A stretch of 64,000 nt of DNA from Methanofollis fontis (GCF_004297185.1 NZ_PGCL01000003.1:310001-374000); one strand, 5' to 3'. Shown: positions 1 to 9,301, numbered from the stretch's first letter. Numbers and translations: made by a program. Notes: a model not told the origin generated them from the sequence alone.

Positions 1-195
1 GGAATATGGCTCTCTTCAGGCACTGAAGAAAAACGGTTACCTTTCTGCCGGGAAGCGAGTCAGAATGCTCCAACATACTTCTCCGCTTCACGATCATCCA
101 CCGGGTCAATACGGCGGAGCGGGATCATCCCCGGTGTGGTCCGGAGAGATGACCATAGGCATACAAATACGTGATCCAAAACACAAGAACAATGG

Positions 196-942
196 ATGGT
201 TGTGCGGCAGGCCGACAGGATCACCTCTCTGATCGCATCCTATACCTCTGAACTCCAGGAGCTTGAAGCCTACCCTGAGGAAGAACTCATTGCCATTATA
301 ATGGATGTCGGATTCTCCTGCACCTGTTGCGGCAGGTGCTGCACCCGTGAATTCAATGATCACGTCTTTCTCCTTGATGATGATGCAGAGAGGGTGCTGG
401 CAATTGATGAGGGGGCACTGGTACCTGCACCGGATTTCGAGTTCTGCGATCAGAATGGTCGGTTTTACGCTCCGGGTTATGCTCTCAGGACCCGGGATGA
501 TGGTGGATGTGTTTTTTTACAGCACAACCGCTGCACCATCTATGAGAGGCGGATGAAGATCTGCAGGATCTATCCCTATATGCTCCACCGGGAGGCAGAT
601 GAAGAGGGGAACGTGGACTGGAGACAGATCAGCGGTCTGAACCTCCACGGAGAATATGAAAGAGAGATCGATGTCAGCGAGGCACGAACGATTGCCGACG
701 ACGTGATTGAATACGAAAAGGCATTTCTCGGTCAGGAGATCGCATTTCTTGAGAGACTCCGGTCATATTTCTCGGAGAACAATCTCAGGCATGTTCAGAA
801 GATATACGACCGGCAGAACCTGCGCTTTGGCAGGGGAGAGGAGGTCGAGGTGCAGGTGTATTATAAGGGCGGGTTCCACCCGATGACGGTCAGGTGCACG
901 GAATATGGGACTGTTCCGGCAGGTCGGGGGAAAAAGCGGTGA
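196..942 (+). CDS. YkgJ-family cysteine-cluster protein
   Basis: A 248-residue protein with the cysteine signature of the YkgJ/UPF0153 family: CTCCGRCC at about residues 43-49, then isolated cysteines at about 84, 105, 113 and 123 (KICRIYP). In this family the cysteines are thought to bind zinc or an Fe-S cluster; the biochemical role is unknown. The C-terminal third, rich in Arg, Glu and Tyr, is probably helical. I see no clear ribosome binding site before the ATG at 196, so a later in-frame start is possible, but it must lie before the first Cys motif. The gene stands alone upstream of tRNA-Thr. Confidence 0.8.
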   Translation: MVVRQADRITSLIASYTSELQELEAYPEEELIAIIMDVGFSCTCCGRCCTREFNDHVFLLDDDAERVLAIDEGALVPAPDFEFCDQNGRFYAPGYALRTRDDGGCVFLQHNRCTIYERRMKICRIYPYMLHREADEEGNVDWRQISGLNLHGEYEREIDVSEARTIADDVIEYEKAFLGQEIAFLERLRSYFSENNLRHVQKIYDRQNLRFGRGEEVEVQVYYKGGFHPMTVRCTEYGTVPAGRGKKR

Positions 943-1038
943 GGATTCTGGCGCCCATCCTTCCCGGCGGGTGTCGCAGAAGAAGAACACCATCGCCATA
1001 TTTTTTATGAGAAACAACCAACAGAGTGATGCAATCGC

Positions 1039-1110
1039 GCCCCAGTGGCTTAGAGGCATAGCGGCTGACTTGTAATCAGCAGGTCGCGAGTTCAAATCTC
1101 GCCTGGGGCT
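1039..1110 (+). tRNA. tRNA-Thr (anticodon TGT)
   Basis: The cloverleaf folds cleanly. The acceptor stem GCCCCAG pairs fully with CTGGGGC, and the anticodon stem GCTGA/TCAGC holds the loop CTTGTAA, giving anticodon TGT. The T stem is GCGAG/CTCGC around TTCAAAT, and the discriminator base is T. There is no intron and CCA is not encoded. A T-rich box about 45 bases upstream is a plausible TATA element. The gene marks the left edge of a region rich in mobile and decayed genes. Confidence 0.95.
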
Positions 1111-1411
1111 TAAAGAACCCTATTATTTAACCTATTTTTGAAAGTAAGTCCGAAAATGCGAGATATCCATACCCGCACGGTACCGATAACCTTCACAGAT
1201 TCGATTTGCGGCACTTTCTAAGAAAACTTATGGGAATATCGACAAAAAGGTGATCCTGCCTTAAATCGAATCTTCATGGCTTTCGTGAACAGTGGGGCGA
1301 TGGTAATCCACGGACGACAAGCCGTGGGCACACCACCTGCCCGGCACGGGATAGAGGATGTCCGAATTCCACTCTTTGTAAAACATATTCGAGTTCATGC
1401 TGAGTAGGGAT
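1111..1411. other. Intergenic stretch without recognisable gene
   Basis: About 300 bases between tRNA-Thr and the IS-disrupted membrane-protein gene. Short open frames exist on both strands but none has a ribosome binding site or protein-like composition. I see no second tRNA copy or obvious attachment-site repeat here. Confidence 0.4.
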
Positions 1412-1686
1412 TCAACATCCCTTATGCAAAAACTGCTGAAAAATTGGAACGATTTTCTTGTAGTTTTCCACATTCACAGACGCATTTTGATCGCCAATCG
1501 GTTTGGAAGACTCTGAAAGATAATAGACAGTTTGAAGATCTGAATTCCCTGAATCTGTAAGATTTACACTGTTCTCTTCGACGGAGGGACTGTCCAAAAG
1601 AAAGCCAAAAACACTCAAACCCATCACAATTATTGCTAGAGCATATCCCAAAAGTGAGTGCTGGGGTCTCATTCTATAATTATAAA

Positions 1687-2513
1687 ACATTTACAATGAA
1701 ACCTTTGTGTCGTGGCATTCAGCGAGATCGATGACGACCTCTGGGCGATCATCAGCAACCATCTGCCGCCTCAGAAACCTCATACCGGACGACCGCGATC
1801 CGATCTTCGTCAATTAATGAATGGAATTTTGTTTGTCCTTACAACAGGATGTACATGGAGCGATGTTCCGAAAAAATATGGAACAAAGTCCACGGTACAC
1901 AGATTTCATCACTATCTTAGCGAAAATGGGATCTACCAGGATATATTTCTAGAGCTCCTCCAAAAAGGATACGACCTAAGAAAAGTTGATCTCTCTCATT
2001 GTTTTGTTGATACAAAATCTATTCCTGCAAAAAAGGGGGGATCATCGGATTTGATGGCTATAAAAAAGTAAAAGGGAACAAACTGAGTGTGCTGGTCGAT
2101 CAAAACGGTACGCCCCTGTCGTGTGTTGTATCTCCAGCAAATATTCATGATTCCAGGCTCTATAAACCGACCATCGAAGCATTTGCTCCTTCTGAAAAAG
2201 AACTCAAGGTAAAAACGATAACAGCAGATGCTGCCTACGATACGCTGGAAATAAGGACATACAACAACCAGAACGGAATACAAACCAACATTCCCATTAA
2301 TAAAAGAAACACGAAAGATCCAGAGAACAGAAGAGCGGAACAGTTCGATTTGGATCTTTACAAGAAAAGGGGAGCTGTTGAACGATTTTTCAGTTGGATT
2401 GAAGCGTTTAAGAAAATAGTCCCCAGGCATGAGCGAAAAGAGGGATCATTCATCGGACTCGTCCTTTTTGCATGTGGCATCATGATCTACCGGGTTTTGG
2501 GATGACCTCCTAG
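1687..2513 (+). mobile_element. IS5-family insertion sequence, about 827 bp
   Basis: The element carries one transposase in two overlapping frames (1712-2071 and 2043-2505) and is flanked by a possible 5-bp duplication, ATAAA, at 1682-1686 and 2514-2518. Its size and frame layout fit the IS427 group of IS5. I could not find convincing terminal inverted repeats, so the exact ends may be off by a few bases. A related, internally deleted copy lies at 34,614-34,779. Confidence 0.8.
1712..2505 (+). CDS. IS5-family (IS427 group) transposase, -1 frameshift
   Basis: A DDE transposase made from two frames. The first (from GTG at 1712) has the N-terminal helix-turn-helix region and the first catalytic Asp in HCFVDTKSIPAKKG. 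It ends at 2071. A run of six A then six G at 2029-2040 allows a -1 slip, after which the reading gives IIGFDGYKKVKGNKLSVLVD, the conserved block of this group. The second Asp is in TADAAYD and the Glu in AVERFFSWIEAFKK. The protein would be about 264 residues, normal for the family. The slip site looks programmed rather than a random mutation, so the element may be active. Confidence 0.85.
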
Positions 2514-2912
2514 ATAAATGATTATTGCAACTGTCGTATGAATTCGTGTGTACCACGGATTTGTCAATTGTCCGGTTATTTGAAGGGTGCCTTCAAATGG
2601 GGGTTCCTTTTCGATGTCAAGTGCATGTTGAACGGCATGAACAAGCAGTTTATAGTGAACTATATCGAGAAGACATATCGGAAACAAATACAAGGCAGCC
2701 GCTAGAAATGGTAAACTGGATGCATTCCAACCGAGAAAGGGGACTGTTTCATTGCTCAAAAAAGGTAAAAGTAACGCCCCCAAGACCATTATGGATAATG
2801 CAATAGGGATTCCTTGAATTCTCAGCCGTATAATTACATCATCAAAATGGCTTATCCGGTCCTTTGTCATTTTCCAATCTTCTAATCGCAAAGCATCTTT
2901 ATCCATGTCCAT

Positions 2913-3272
2913 GATTTATCCCTTCCACGTTCGCAATCCAATTTCTTGCCAGACATATCAAATTTTATCACTGTAATTAAAAAGGGTGTCCAAACGGGGG
3001 GAATGAGGACCATTATCGTATTGGAGTGGCTCGTTTACCCAAAGAAGCCGCAAATTTTGTTGGAAACAATTCCATACCGAAAAGCCGAATTTCAAGATAC
3101 CCTGCTTGAGACTACGTGGGACATTTCACCGTGTTTATACAGAATGTTCCTGTACAGCTGAGTCGTCTTGAGGTTCGATTGACATAGATGTGATAAAAAA
3201 GGCGGAGTGTATGCAACTTCTCGGTGAGCACCGTAGCGGGCGCAACCTCACCCCCACTCACGGGCGGGCGGC
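2913..3272. other. AT-rich intergenic stretch
   Basis: About 360 bases between the disrupted membrane-protein gene and a decayed gene. A 71-codon frame on the plus strand (2946-3161) has no ribosome binding site and no recognisable composition, so I do not call it. Base composition changes sharply from AT-rich to GC-rich near 3,230. Confidence 0.4.
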
Positions 3273-3801
3273 CTACGCCCCACCGGAGGATAGCACCCGT
3301 GTTTGGGCCTGCCGGATTTCGGATAGTTCAGCCTGGATTTGTGCGAGGGGCTGGATGACTATGGGGGATGGGGCGGCGGATTGTGCGGGGGGAGGGTTGC
3401 CCCGGCCCCATTCCATGATGGTTTTGAGGCCATTGTCCAGGGCGGTAGCGGTGGCGGGATTGATTATCTCGACCTCGGCACATGGTTGGCCGTGTGCCTG
3501 GGGCGAGTTGTCGATCCAGAGGTCGGAGAGTGAGGTTTGCCCACTGGCGGCTTCGGCGGTGGCGGGGTTGATGGTAAAGCCGTAATGGGTCTTCGTGACC
3601 TGCCGCCCGGATATACCGGGCTCATGTCCGGCGACAGGTCGAAGTCAGACGCGCCCGGCTGCCGTTGGGCTGGAGGAAGTAATAGGACCGCCGAATTTTC
3701 GATGGGGCGCGGCGAGAGGTGCCCGGGTCCGAGATGCCGGACGTAGCGTTTGAGATGGACCCGGTTGACGGGGTCGAGGTTGGGTCGAGATATTGGTCCA
3801 T
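3273..3801 (-). pseudogene. Decayed gene of unknown function, at least two frameshifts
   Basis: An ATG at 3801 follows a strong GGAGGT ribosome site, but protein-like sequence then moves between frames: MDQYLDP, then NLDPVNRVHLKRYVRHLGPG up to about DFDLSPDMSPVYPGG, then a third stretch with TKTHYGFTINPATAEAASG and IINPATATALDNGLKTIMEW, ending at a stop at 3273. The shifts fall near 3,770 and 3,605. Joined, this would be about 175 residues with two copies of an NPAT motif. I do not recognise the family. Composition and neighbours suggest a former plasmid or virus gene. Confidence 0.45.
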
Positions 3802-3946
3802 GATACTACCTCCGCGCCGGATTGAATGGAAAACCGCGTCAGGTGAAGGTGTATTGCTTTCGATCCCGTCCCGAAGGGGTCTGTGGATCTGAATCCCACC
3901 CCTCGCCCTATTCTATTGAGACTGTTCAATTCGAAAAATGTCAGGT

Positions 3947-4372
3947 CTATTGATATTCCGGTGAGGGACGGGGCGTCCTCCGGTAGACCATACCCTGGAA
4001 GATGGCGATCTTTCTTCCTTCCTCATCGGTGATGGTGACGGTGTAAGAGGCAAGTTTCGGGTTGAGCCCGAACTCCTCTGCTTCGGCCGTAAGAACTCCG
4101 TCCTTTGCAGCGGTCATATATGTGATATGGGCATTTATCGCCGCAGCATCGATCCCGTGGGAGTTGGATGCAAGTGCAAACGCAACATCGGCAAGCGTGA
4201 AGAGGGCGCCGCCATGGACCGTCCCGTGGCTGTTCCTGTGACGGTCAGCGACCTGCATCGAGACCGTGGCCCGCCCGGAGGATACGGCGACAAGTTCAAG
4301 ACCGTTCTCCCTTGCGAATAAATCGGCGGCGAAGAACTCCCGACCTTTTTCTTCTATATCGGATGGTGCCAT
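3947..4372 (-). CDS. PaaI-family hotdog-fold thioesterase
   Basis: A 141-residue single hotdog domain. The key segment RNSHGTVHGGALFTLADVAF (about residues 66-85) is the catalytic HGG/HxGG-type motif of PaaI thioesterases, which hydrolyse aryl- or acyl-CoA thioesters in the cytosol. The C-terminal strands (AKDGVLTAEAEE, SYTVTITDEEGR) complete the fold. I chose the ATG at 4372 because the family usually begins just before the ISDIEEKGREFF-like helix; an upstream ATG at 4432 would add 20 residues that look non-homologous. Single gene with no evident operon partners. Confidence 0.85.
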   Translation of the reverse strand: MAPSDIEEKGREFFAADLFARENGLELVAVSSGRATVSMQVADRHRNSHGTVHGGALFTLADVAFALASNSHGIDAAAINAHITYMTAAKDGVLTAEAEEFGLNPKLASYTVTITDEEGRKIAIFQGMVYRRTPRPSPEYQ

Positions 4373-4438
4373 AGGGACACATTTCAGGCGGCGGATAAAA
4401 AAAAGGTATTCTGGATCTGCGCCCCGCACCATTCCATT

Positions 4439-4742
4439 TTACACCATGGAGGGGGGGTCTTGGCGGGGGATCAACCGGATCCTCCTGGTGGGGCACCTAC
4501 GACCAGGTGCGGCCGGGATGGTGGCCTTCTGGTCGATGGAGGAGTCCCGCCGGGAGGTGAACGAGCAGGGGGACCGATACGCCGCCGCTCCAGGAGAACC
4601 AGGCGGCCTGCCAACGCTGGGGTGGGTTGGGAGGCGACGGATGCGCAGCGGGGCGGCGGATTTCCTGACCGCTGAACGCTCTCCGTCAACACATCCCATA
4701 CACGAATACTCAGAGGGGTTCTACCGCTCAATCAACTCATAG
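4439..4742 (+). pseudogene. Probable remnant of ArdC-type gene, N-terminal half
   Basis: No intact reading frame, but fragments in two plus-strand frames match the conserved N-terminal block of ArdC/DUF1738 anti-restriction proteins. One frame gives SWRGINRILL (the YxGxN-L motif) and MVAFW; a neighbouring frame gives SWWGTYDQVR (the W-x-T-Y-x-Q motif). A matching C-terminal zincin fragment lies at 9,017-9,157. The assignment rests on short motifs and is an inference; a profile search of all three frames would settle it. Confidence 0.45.
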
Positions 4743-4868
4743 TGTTCCGAAGGATAACTGAGTAAAAATTGAAAAAAGCCTTCAATAATCTATTTTTTTG
4801 CTTCAGGGTCATTTACAGGCACTTTTCGGAGAATTAACTAATGATAACCGAGTATACCCACGTTAGAC

Positions 4869-5111
4869 ATGCAATACACTGACAAGGTATCCATTGCATG
4901 GTCCGAGCGCGTTCCTTCGAGCTCAATGCTCCGTGATGCACTCGGCTTATGGAGCCACCACATCTTCCTCGATGCCGAACATACCAGCGGTATAACATCG
5001 GTCACTCAGAGAGCCCGGTACTACACCATCTGGGCATATTACTATCAACACCTGTTCAAAGACAACTTCGATCCCTACGATTTTGAGAAGATATTCATCC
5101 TGGCAAGTTAA
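4869..5111 (+). CDS. N-terminal fragment of cassette protein 1 (frameshifted)
   Basis: An 80-codon frame ending in a TAA inside ILAS. It carries SVTQRARYYTIWAYYYQHLF, a segment that resembles the T-x-R-ARY-x-W-x-Y block near the start of DUF6361-type proteins encoded beside phospholipase-D-like proteins in other prokaryotes (recalled, not searched). Protein-like sequence continues without loss in another frame (LTQNNGDCNSPNIRHMYNN) directly into the 457-residue frame at 5153. A one-base deletion in the current sequence near 5,108-5,110 explains the break. Together the two parts would make about 552 residues. Confidence 0.6.
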   Translation: MQYTDKVSIAWSERVPSSSMLRDALGLWSHHIFLDAEHTSGITSVTQRARYYTIWAYYYQHLFKDNFDPYDFEKIFILAS

Positions 5112-5152
5112 CCCAAAACAACGGAGACTGCAATTCCCCAAATATCCGGCAC

Positions 5153-6526
5153 ATGTACAATAATCAGAAATTTGCCGACACATGGGATGATATCCAGACA
5201 TTCAATCTGAATTTTGATATCAATGGATTTGGACGGACATACTATAATCGGCAGCTGGAAGTGTTCAGATGCGCATGGACCGACGAACTTGACGTGATTC
5301 AGATATCACCCATAAATAAGAAGCTCGCTGGAACACTTTCTTTCCTGGATCCCAACGATTTCAAGCGGACCGAATTCCGAAAAGAAGACCTTCGAGAGTA
5401 TTTCGAGGGATTCGGTATCGACCAGATCGCTCATAACTCCGCCGAGCAGGAGATACTGTCCAAACTGCTCTTCGGGTTCTTTTCGGAGAAGGGGTGCTCA
5501 TGGGATATCGATGATGAAGAGTTTGCGGCATACGTGCAGGGCAATGGGGACCTTGCCTTCATTGATAGGTTGACAGAGGAGCCATCTCCAGAATATTACA
5601 CAATACGACAGCAGAACTTGCGGAGAAGAAACACCCTCTTACTCTTCCTAAAAATCATAGACGAAGCTTCTCCGCCTATGGGAGAGATGCGACGCTATCT
5701 CTGGGACGCAGTGTACTTTAACCAGGACCATGAAACAAAAGATGAGATTTCTTTTGGCAGACTCGACCAGATCCGGCACTGCTGGGAACAGCATCAACTC
5801 CGGGTGTACTTTGTTTTTGCTCTGGAAAAGCTCCTCGAGCATATTCATCTAATTGTAATTGAGAATGCGGGAATCCCGAAGAACCGACTCATTGATAGCC
5901 AGAATGTCCGCGGAATCCTTTCTTATATCAGCGATTGGCTGCACCTCCCGGTTGATGAAGAGACGACACTTGCAGAAGTCATTGATAGAACCGGCGAACT
6001 GAACGGGACGGGTGTAAAGTCCTCACTTCACTCCCCTATCAACGAATCAGATCTGTATAATCGTTTACGGACACAAGAGCATGATGAGTTCTTTGCAGAT
6101 TTCGTAGTGATGCTTTCGCTCCTCTTTCGTAGATACAGCCATACCCCGCCGTTAAACTCACATCTCAGCAGTGATGATGATTCAAATCCGGACCTAATCA
6201 ACATGGAGACATTGTTTGCTCACATTGAGGCAAATGGTTCAGATATTCATATCATTTCATTTCTGTCGCATGTCAGCCGTTTGATTGTGAACAGACACAT
6301 GCTGGAATCTGTCTCAAGGTTTGCATATGGGACAAAGAATTGGCTTTTCACCGAAGAAGAGGGCCGCCTCTATTCGACAAGAGATCCTGTTCACATGACT
6401 CCCAGAGATAACCGGTGGCAGAGTATACGAACGCTTCTCCAGGATCTTGCATTCATTGAGCAGACTGACGAAGGAAATCTGAGAGTGACGAAGAAGGGAT
6501 TGGAATGGCTCGAGAAGATACAATAA
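5153..6526 (+). CDS. Main part of cassette protein 1, unknown function
   Basis: 457 residues from an internal ATG; the true start is probably 4869, separated by a frameshift. The protein is soluble, acidic and rich in aromatic residues, with no transmembrane segment and no catalytic motif that I recognise. The C-terminal about 90 residues (from NRHMLESVSRF to VTKKGLEWLEKIQ) look like a winged-helix domain. It overlaps the PLD gene by 22 bases, so the two are translationally coupled. The pair layout (large protein plus PLD-fold nuclease) is typical of small defence cassettes, but the role is inferred only from context. Confidence 0.65.
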   Translation: MYNNQKFADTWDDIQTFNLNFDINGFGRTYYNRQLEVFRCAWTDELDVIQISPINKKLAGTLSFLDPNDFKRTEFRKEDLREYFEGFGIDQIAHNSAEQEILSKLLFGFFSEKGCSWDIDDEEFAAYVQGNGDLAFIDRLTEEPSPEYYTIRQQNLRRRNTLLLFLKIIDEASPPMGEMRRYLWDAVYFNQDHETKDEISFGRLDQIRHCWEQHQLRVYFVFALEKLLEHIHLIVIENAGIPKNRLIDSQNVRGILSYISDWLHLPVDEETTLAEVIDRTGELNGTGVKSSLHSPINESDLYNRLRTQEHDEFFADFVVMLSLLFRRYSHTPPLNSHLSSDDDSNPDLINMETLFAHIEANGSDIHIISFLSHVSRLIVNRHMLESVSRFAYGTKNWLFTEEEGRLYSTRDPVHMTPRDNRWQSIRTLLQDLAFIEQTDEGNLRVTKKGLEWLEKIQ

Positions 6527-8922
6527 ATCTCATTGCCGAATTCACTGAGCGGCAACGTCATAATGATATCATCGTTCTCACAACTTTCTGTTTCGACCCA
6601 TACTTTTTCGATAAGTTTCTCTTCCACAAAATCCGTTCAAACAATCCGTTTTCCGAGATTATCGTCCTCGTCGACGGACAACAGTATGTTCAGTCAATGG
6701 AAAGAAGCACCAATGATACGGGCCGGAACTATCATCTCATCCCTATATACCTTCCTCATGGTGTTTTCCATCCCAAGATCTTCCTCTTCGGTTCAACGGA
6801 GAAAAGTACAGCAACGGTATACATCGGAAGTGCCAATCTCACCATGACTGGTTTTACCAGAAATGCTGAGATGGTTGCAAAGGTGGAATACTCCCCTGAA
6901 AACGTTGATTCGACCATCGAATCTGTGAAGGATTTCTTCCAGCAACTTATTCACCAGAAATACATTCACGATCCCAGAGCAGTCAGCACGATTCAGCACC
7001 TGCTTGGTAGTCTGCCCTCACCCGCCGATGAGGCCTCCAATGCCGACTGCATTATTCTGCATAATATGCGGTCGCCGATTTTGCCATTGATGCTTGAAAA
7101 TCTTGATCAGGACTCCTTTTCTGAAGTGTTCCTATTGGCCCCCTTTTTTGCGCCTGATGCACGTGTTCTCCAGACGATTGCAGATCAGGCAACAATCAGT
7201 CGGATCCAGATAGCCCTTCAGAACGGCAACCACAACCTGATAGACCTCACACCGTATACCGAGTTTTCCACGAGGCGTGGGATACCCTACGAGGTCGTCG
7301 AAGCGGCATTCAAGGACAATTATTCGCGGACCTTCCACTCAAAGATACTCTCCCTGAAAGGCAAAGAACAGCATCTTTTGATCGGGTCGCCTAACATGAC
7401 CCAGAGCGCCCTCCTCGAACCAGCAGATCACGGAAATGTGGAATGTGCCATACTCTTTAAGGGAATCCAGGCGAAGAAGATCCTCGATCGGATCGAGAAG
7501 AAACCCGTCGCTGATATCGACACCCTTCTTGCATCTGGGGAGGGGTTCGAACCATCCCATAGTTTTCCCCCCGTGCTTCGGATCTACTCCGCTGCCTATA
7601 ACGATCTTTCACATTCAATTGAGGTCCATACCGAACCTCTCTCCGAACACACATCTGTACACTGTAGGGTTGAGGGAATCCCCAATCCGGTCGATTATAT
7701 GTCCGACCTGAGCAGCGGAACATGCACGATCACCTCGTTGCCCAAAGGAATTCCCACAGAACTTCTTATCTCATCAAACAGAAAATCCGGCCGAAGGAGG
7801 ATCTATTATGATCGGAAAGCTTACATCCGCGCGATTCCCGGATCGAAAGAACCTCTTAAAGAAATGGCGGACCGGTTAACCCATGATGCCACTCTGGACA
7901 CCACGGATATCCATGCAATCCTCATCGGGCTTTCGAAGCGGATTGATGGGAAATCCGAGGATGGAAAAACGAGTGAAGATGGCTCTCCTGCAAAGAAACG
8001 GGCATCAAGCAGCCATATCCCAAAACCGAGCAAGAGCACATCTGGCCTGGGGATGGCAGGTTCACTCGGCCAGTTACAACGGCTGTATCATTCAATGATT
8101 CTCCGGCGCTGGGAGGAACACGCCTCCGAGAGCACAACACCCGAAGAAATCGAAGAAAATCTTGTAGGGCATCACGCCAGAAAAACATTGATCTCCGAGG
8201 ATAAGAAGAGGAGGCGACTGTTTGAGAAGTGTATCAACCAGACGAATGACATTCTGCTCCATCTGGTCCATCAGTCTGATAAGGACAATCTCGATGATAT
8301 CCTCGTGGAGGCACAGTCAGCATTCATCAATCTGGCAATGAAATCATTCCCACAGCTCATCGGGAAACCGCAGCTGAACCAGGTCATGGATATTCTTGAG
8401 AATAACCTCCAGCATGTAAAGCGAGAGGATTGTTCACAATCTTCTACGGTCACATTATTCGCCCATATCTTGACGATAAACTACTGCTACGATATGCATT
8501 GCCTCCCCCAGTTTCTAAAAAATGTCTTCTCTTGCACCGATTTTACCGATCCCGATAGTTACTACTTGGTGAAGGATGTTGTTCAACAGTACCAGAGCCA
8601 CTATATGTCCGAGATAGCGGTATTTGATTTGAAGAAGTTCCATAATCACTTCTGCAGCCTGCTCTGTTTTGTTTTCAATAAGTATACCATTGGATGGGGT
8701 CCGGTAGAACTGGTACAGGCAATCATCGACACAGAGGATGAAGAGCATGCAGAGTTTCTGGGAAAAATCCTGAATACTTTAAAACATGGGGTGTGGGGTA
8801 GCACCACAAGACCTATCTCTCTAATAAGCCCTCAAAAATACATTCGAGGACTGCAGTTGGACTTCTCAACAATCTGCCCTGCACGGGCTGCGTATATCAA
8901 GGATTTCATCGAAGAACGGTGA
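6505..8922 (+). CDS. Phospholipase-D-fold protein, probable nuclease
   Basis: 805 residues. The N-terminal half holds two PLD half-sites: H89-P-K91 with GSAN at 108-111, and H278-S-K280 with GSPN at 294-297. This HxK...GSxN form, lacking the final Asp, occurs in PLD-fold nucleases such as those in DISARM-like and other defence loci. The middle (about 480-520) is a low-complexity Ser/Lys/Glu linker, and the C-terminal about 280 residues are helical and unassigned. The start ATG lies inside the end of the upstream gene. There is no signal peptide, so an intracellular role is likely. Substrate unknown; nuclease is the best inference. Confidence 0.75.
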   Translation: MAREDTINLIAEFTERQRHNDIIVLTTFCFDPYFFDKFLFHKIRSNNPFSEIIVLVDGQQYVQSMERSTNDTGRNYHLIPIYLPHGVFHPKIFLFGSTEKSTATVYIGSANLTMTGFTRNAEMVAKVEYSPENVDSTIESVKDFFQQLIHQKYIHDPRAVSTIQHLLGSLPSPADEASNADCIILHNMRSPILPLMLENLDQDSFSEVFLLAPFFAPDARVLQTIADQATISRIQIALQNGNHNLIDLTPYTEFSTRRGIPYEVVEAAFKDNYSRTFHSKILSLKGKEQHLLIGSPNMTQSALLEPADHGNVECAILFKGIQAKKILDRIEKKPVADIDTLLASGEGFEPSHSFPPVLRIYSAAYNDLSHSIEVHTEPLSEHTSVHCRVEGIPNPVDYMSDLSSGTCTITSLPKGIPTELLISSNRKSGRRRIYYDRKAYIRAIPGSKEPLKEMADRLTHDATLDTTDIHAILIGLSKRIDGKSEDGKTSEDGSPAKKRASSSHIPKPSKSTSGLGMAGSLGQLQRLYHSMILRRWEEHASESTTPEEIEENLVGHHARKTLISEDKKRRRLFEKCINQTNDILLHLVHQSDKDNLDDILVEAQSAFINLAMKSFPQLIGKPQLNQVMDILENNLQHVKREDCSQSSTVTLFAHILTINYCYDMHCLPQFLKNVFSCTDFTDPDSYYLVKDVVQQYQSHYMSEIAVFDLKKFHNHFCSLLCFVFNKYTIGWGPVELVQAIIDTEDEEHAEFLGKILNTLKHGVWGSTTRPISLISPQKYIRGLQLDFSTICPARAAYIKDFIEER

Positions 8923-9016
8923 AAGCGTATCACAATCGTTCAGGAGCCGGGATAGGGTACGTCATCAATAATCAAGCAACACTCTGGCAAGCACCCCCAC
9001 TGCCCGGTTGAGCATT

Positions 9017-9157
9017 GACCCCGGGATGTCCCCGGCGGAGCGCTTCACCTCCTGAGAGGCCTATTATGCCGCCCTCTTCCACGAACTCACCTGCTGGAGG
9101 GGGGCGGTCTTCCTGTGTGCGATGTGTGGGATCGATACAGATCGCTCCCGACTGTAG
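9017..9157 (+). pseudogene. Probable remnant of ArdC-type gene, zincin half
   Basis: In one plus-strand frame, with one in-frame stop, the sequence reads DPGMSPAERFTS, stop, EAYYAALFHELTCWRGA. This is close to the RF-x-S-x-x-YYATLFHELxHWTG zincin block of ArdC-type anti-restriction metalloproteins, with the third metal-ligand His replaced by Cys. It ends at a stop at 9157. Together with 4,439-4,742 it suggests one ArdC-type gene whose middle was replaced by the PLD cassette. Confidence 0.5.
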
Positions 9158-9301
9158 ATCTCAGATCTCTTGGAGCACAGTGCGTCAACACGGGTTTCGT
9201 GGTGAAAATTAATCAAAAATTGGATTTTATGCAGATCTGGAGATTTTGAGGTGTTATGTCCATCATTACTTTTAGGATCCGCATTTACTCAAATCATTGG
9301 G

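Larger units (their letters stand above)
1412..2912 (-). pseudogene. Small membrane-protein gene split by an IS element
   Basis: The N-terminal half reads from 2912 down to 2519 and the C-terminal half from 1686 down to 1412, both on the minus strand, with the IS element between them. If the element and one copy of the flanking ATAAA (1682-1686 and 2514-2518) are removed, the two halves join in frame and give one 222-residue protein. It would have hydrophobic segments near the start (GIPIALSIMVLGALLLPF), in the middle (FLAAALYLFPICLLDIV) and around the insertion point (LLGYALAIIVMGLSVFGF), followed by a polar tail. The N-terminal part is basic and acidic. Function unknown. The in-frame repair makes a recent insertion likely. 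Confidence 0.7.

Noticed and set aside
1687-2513. Terminal inverted repeats of the IS element
   Set aside because: Comparing both ends and the second copy gave no convincing inverted repeat, so none is reported and the ends stay approximate.
2946-3161. A 71-codon plus-strand frame
   Set aside because: No ribosome site, no recognisable motif, AT-rich intergenic setting.
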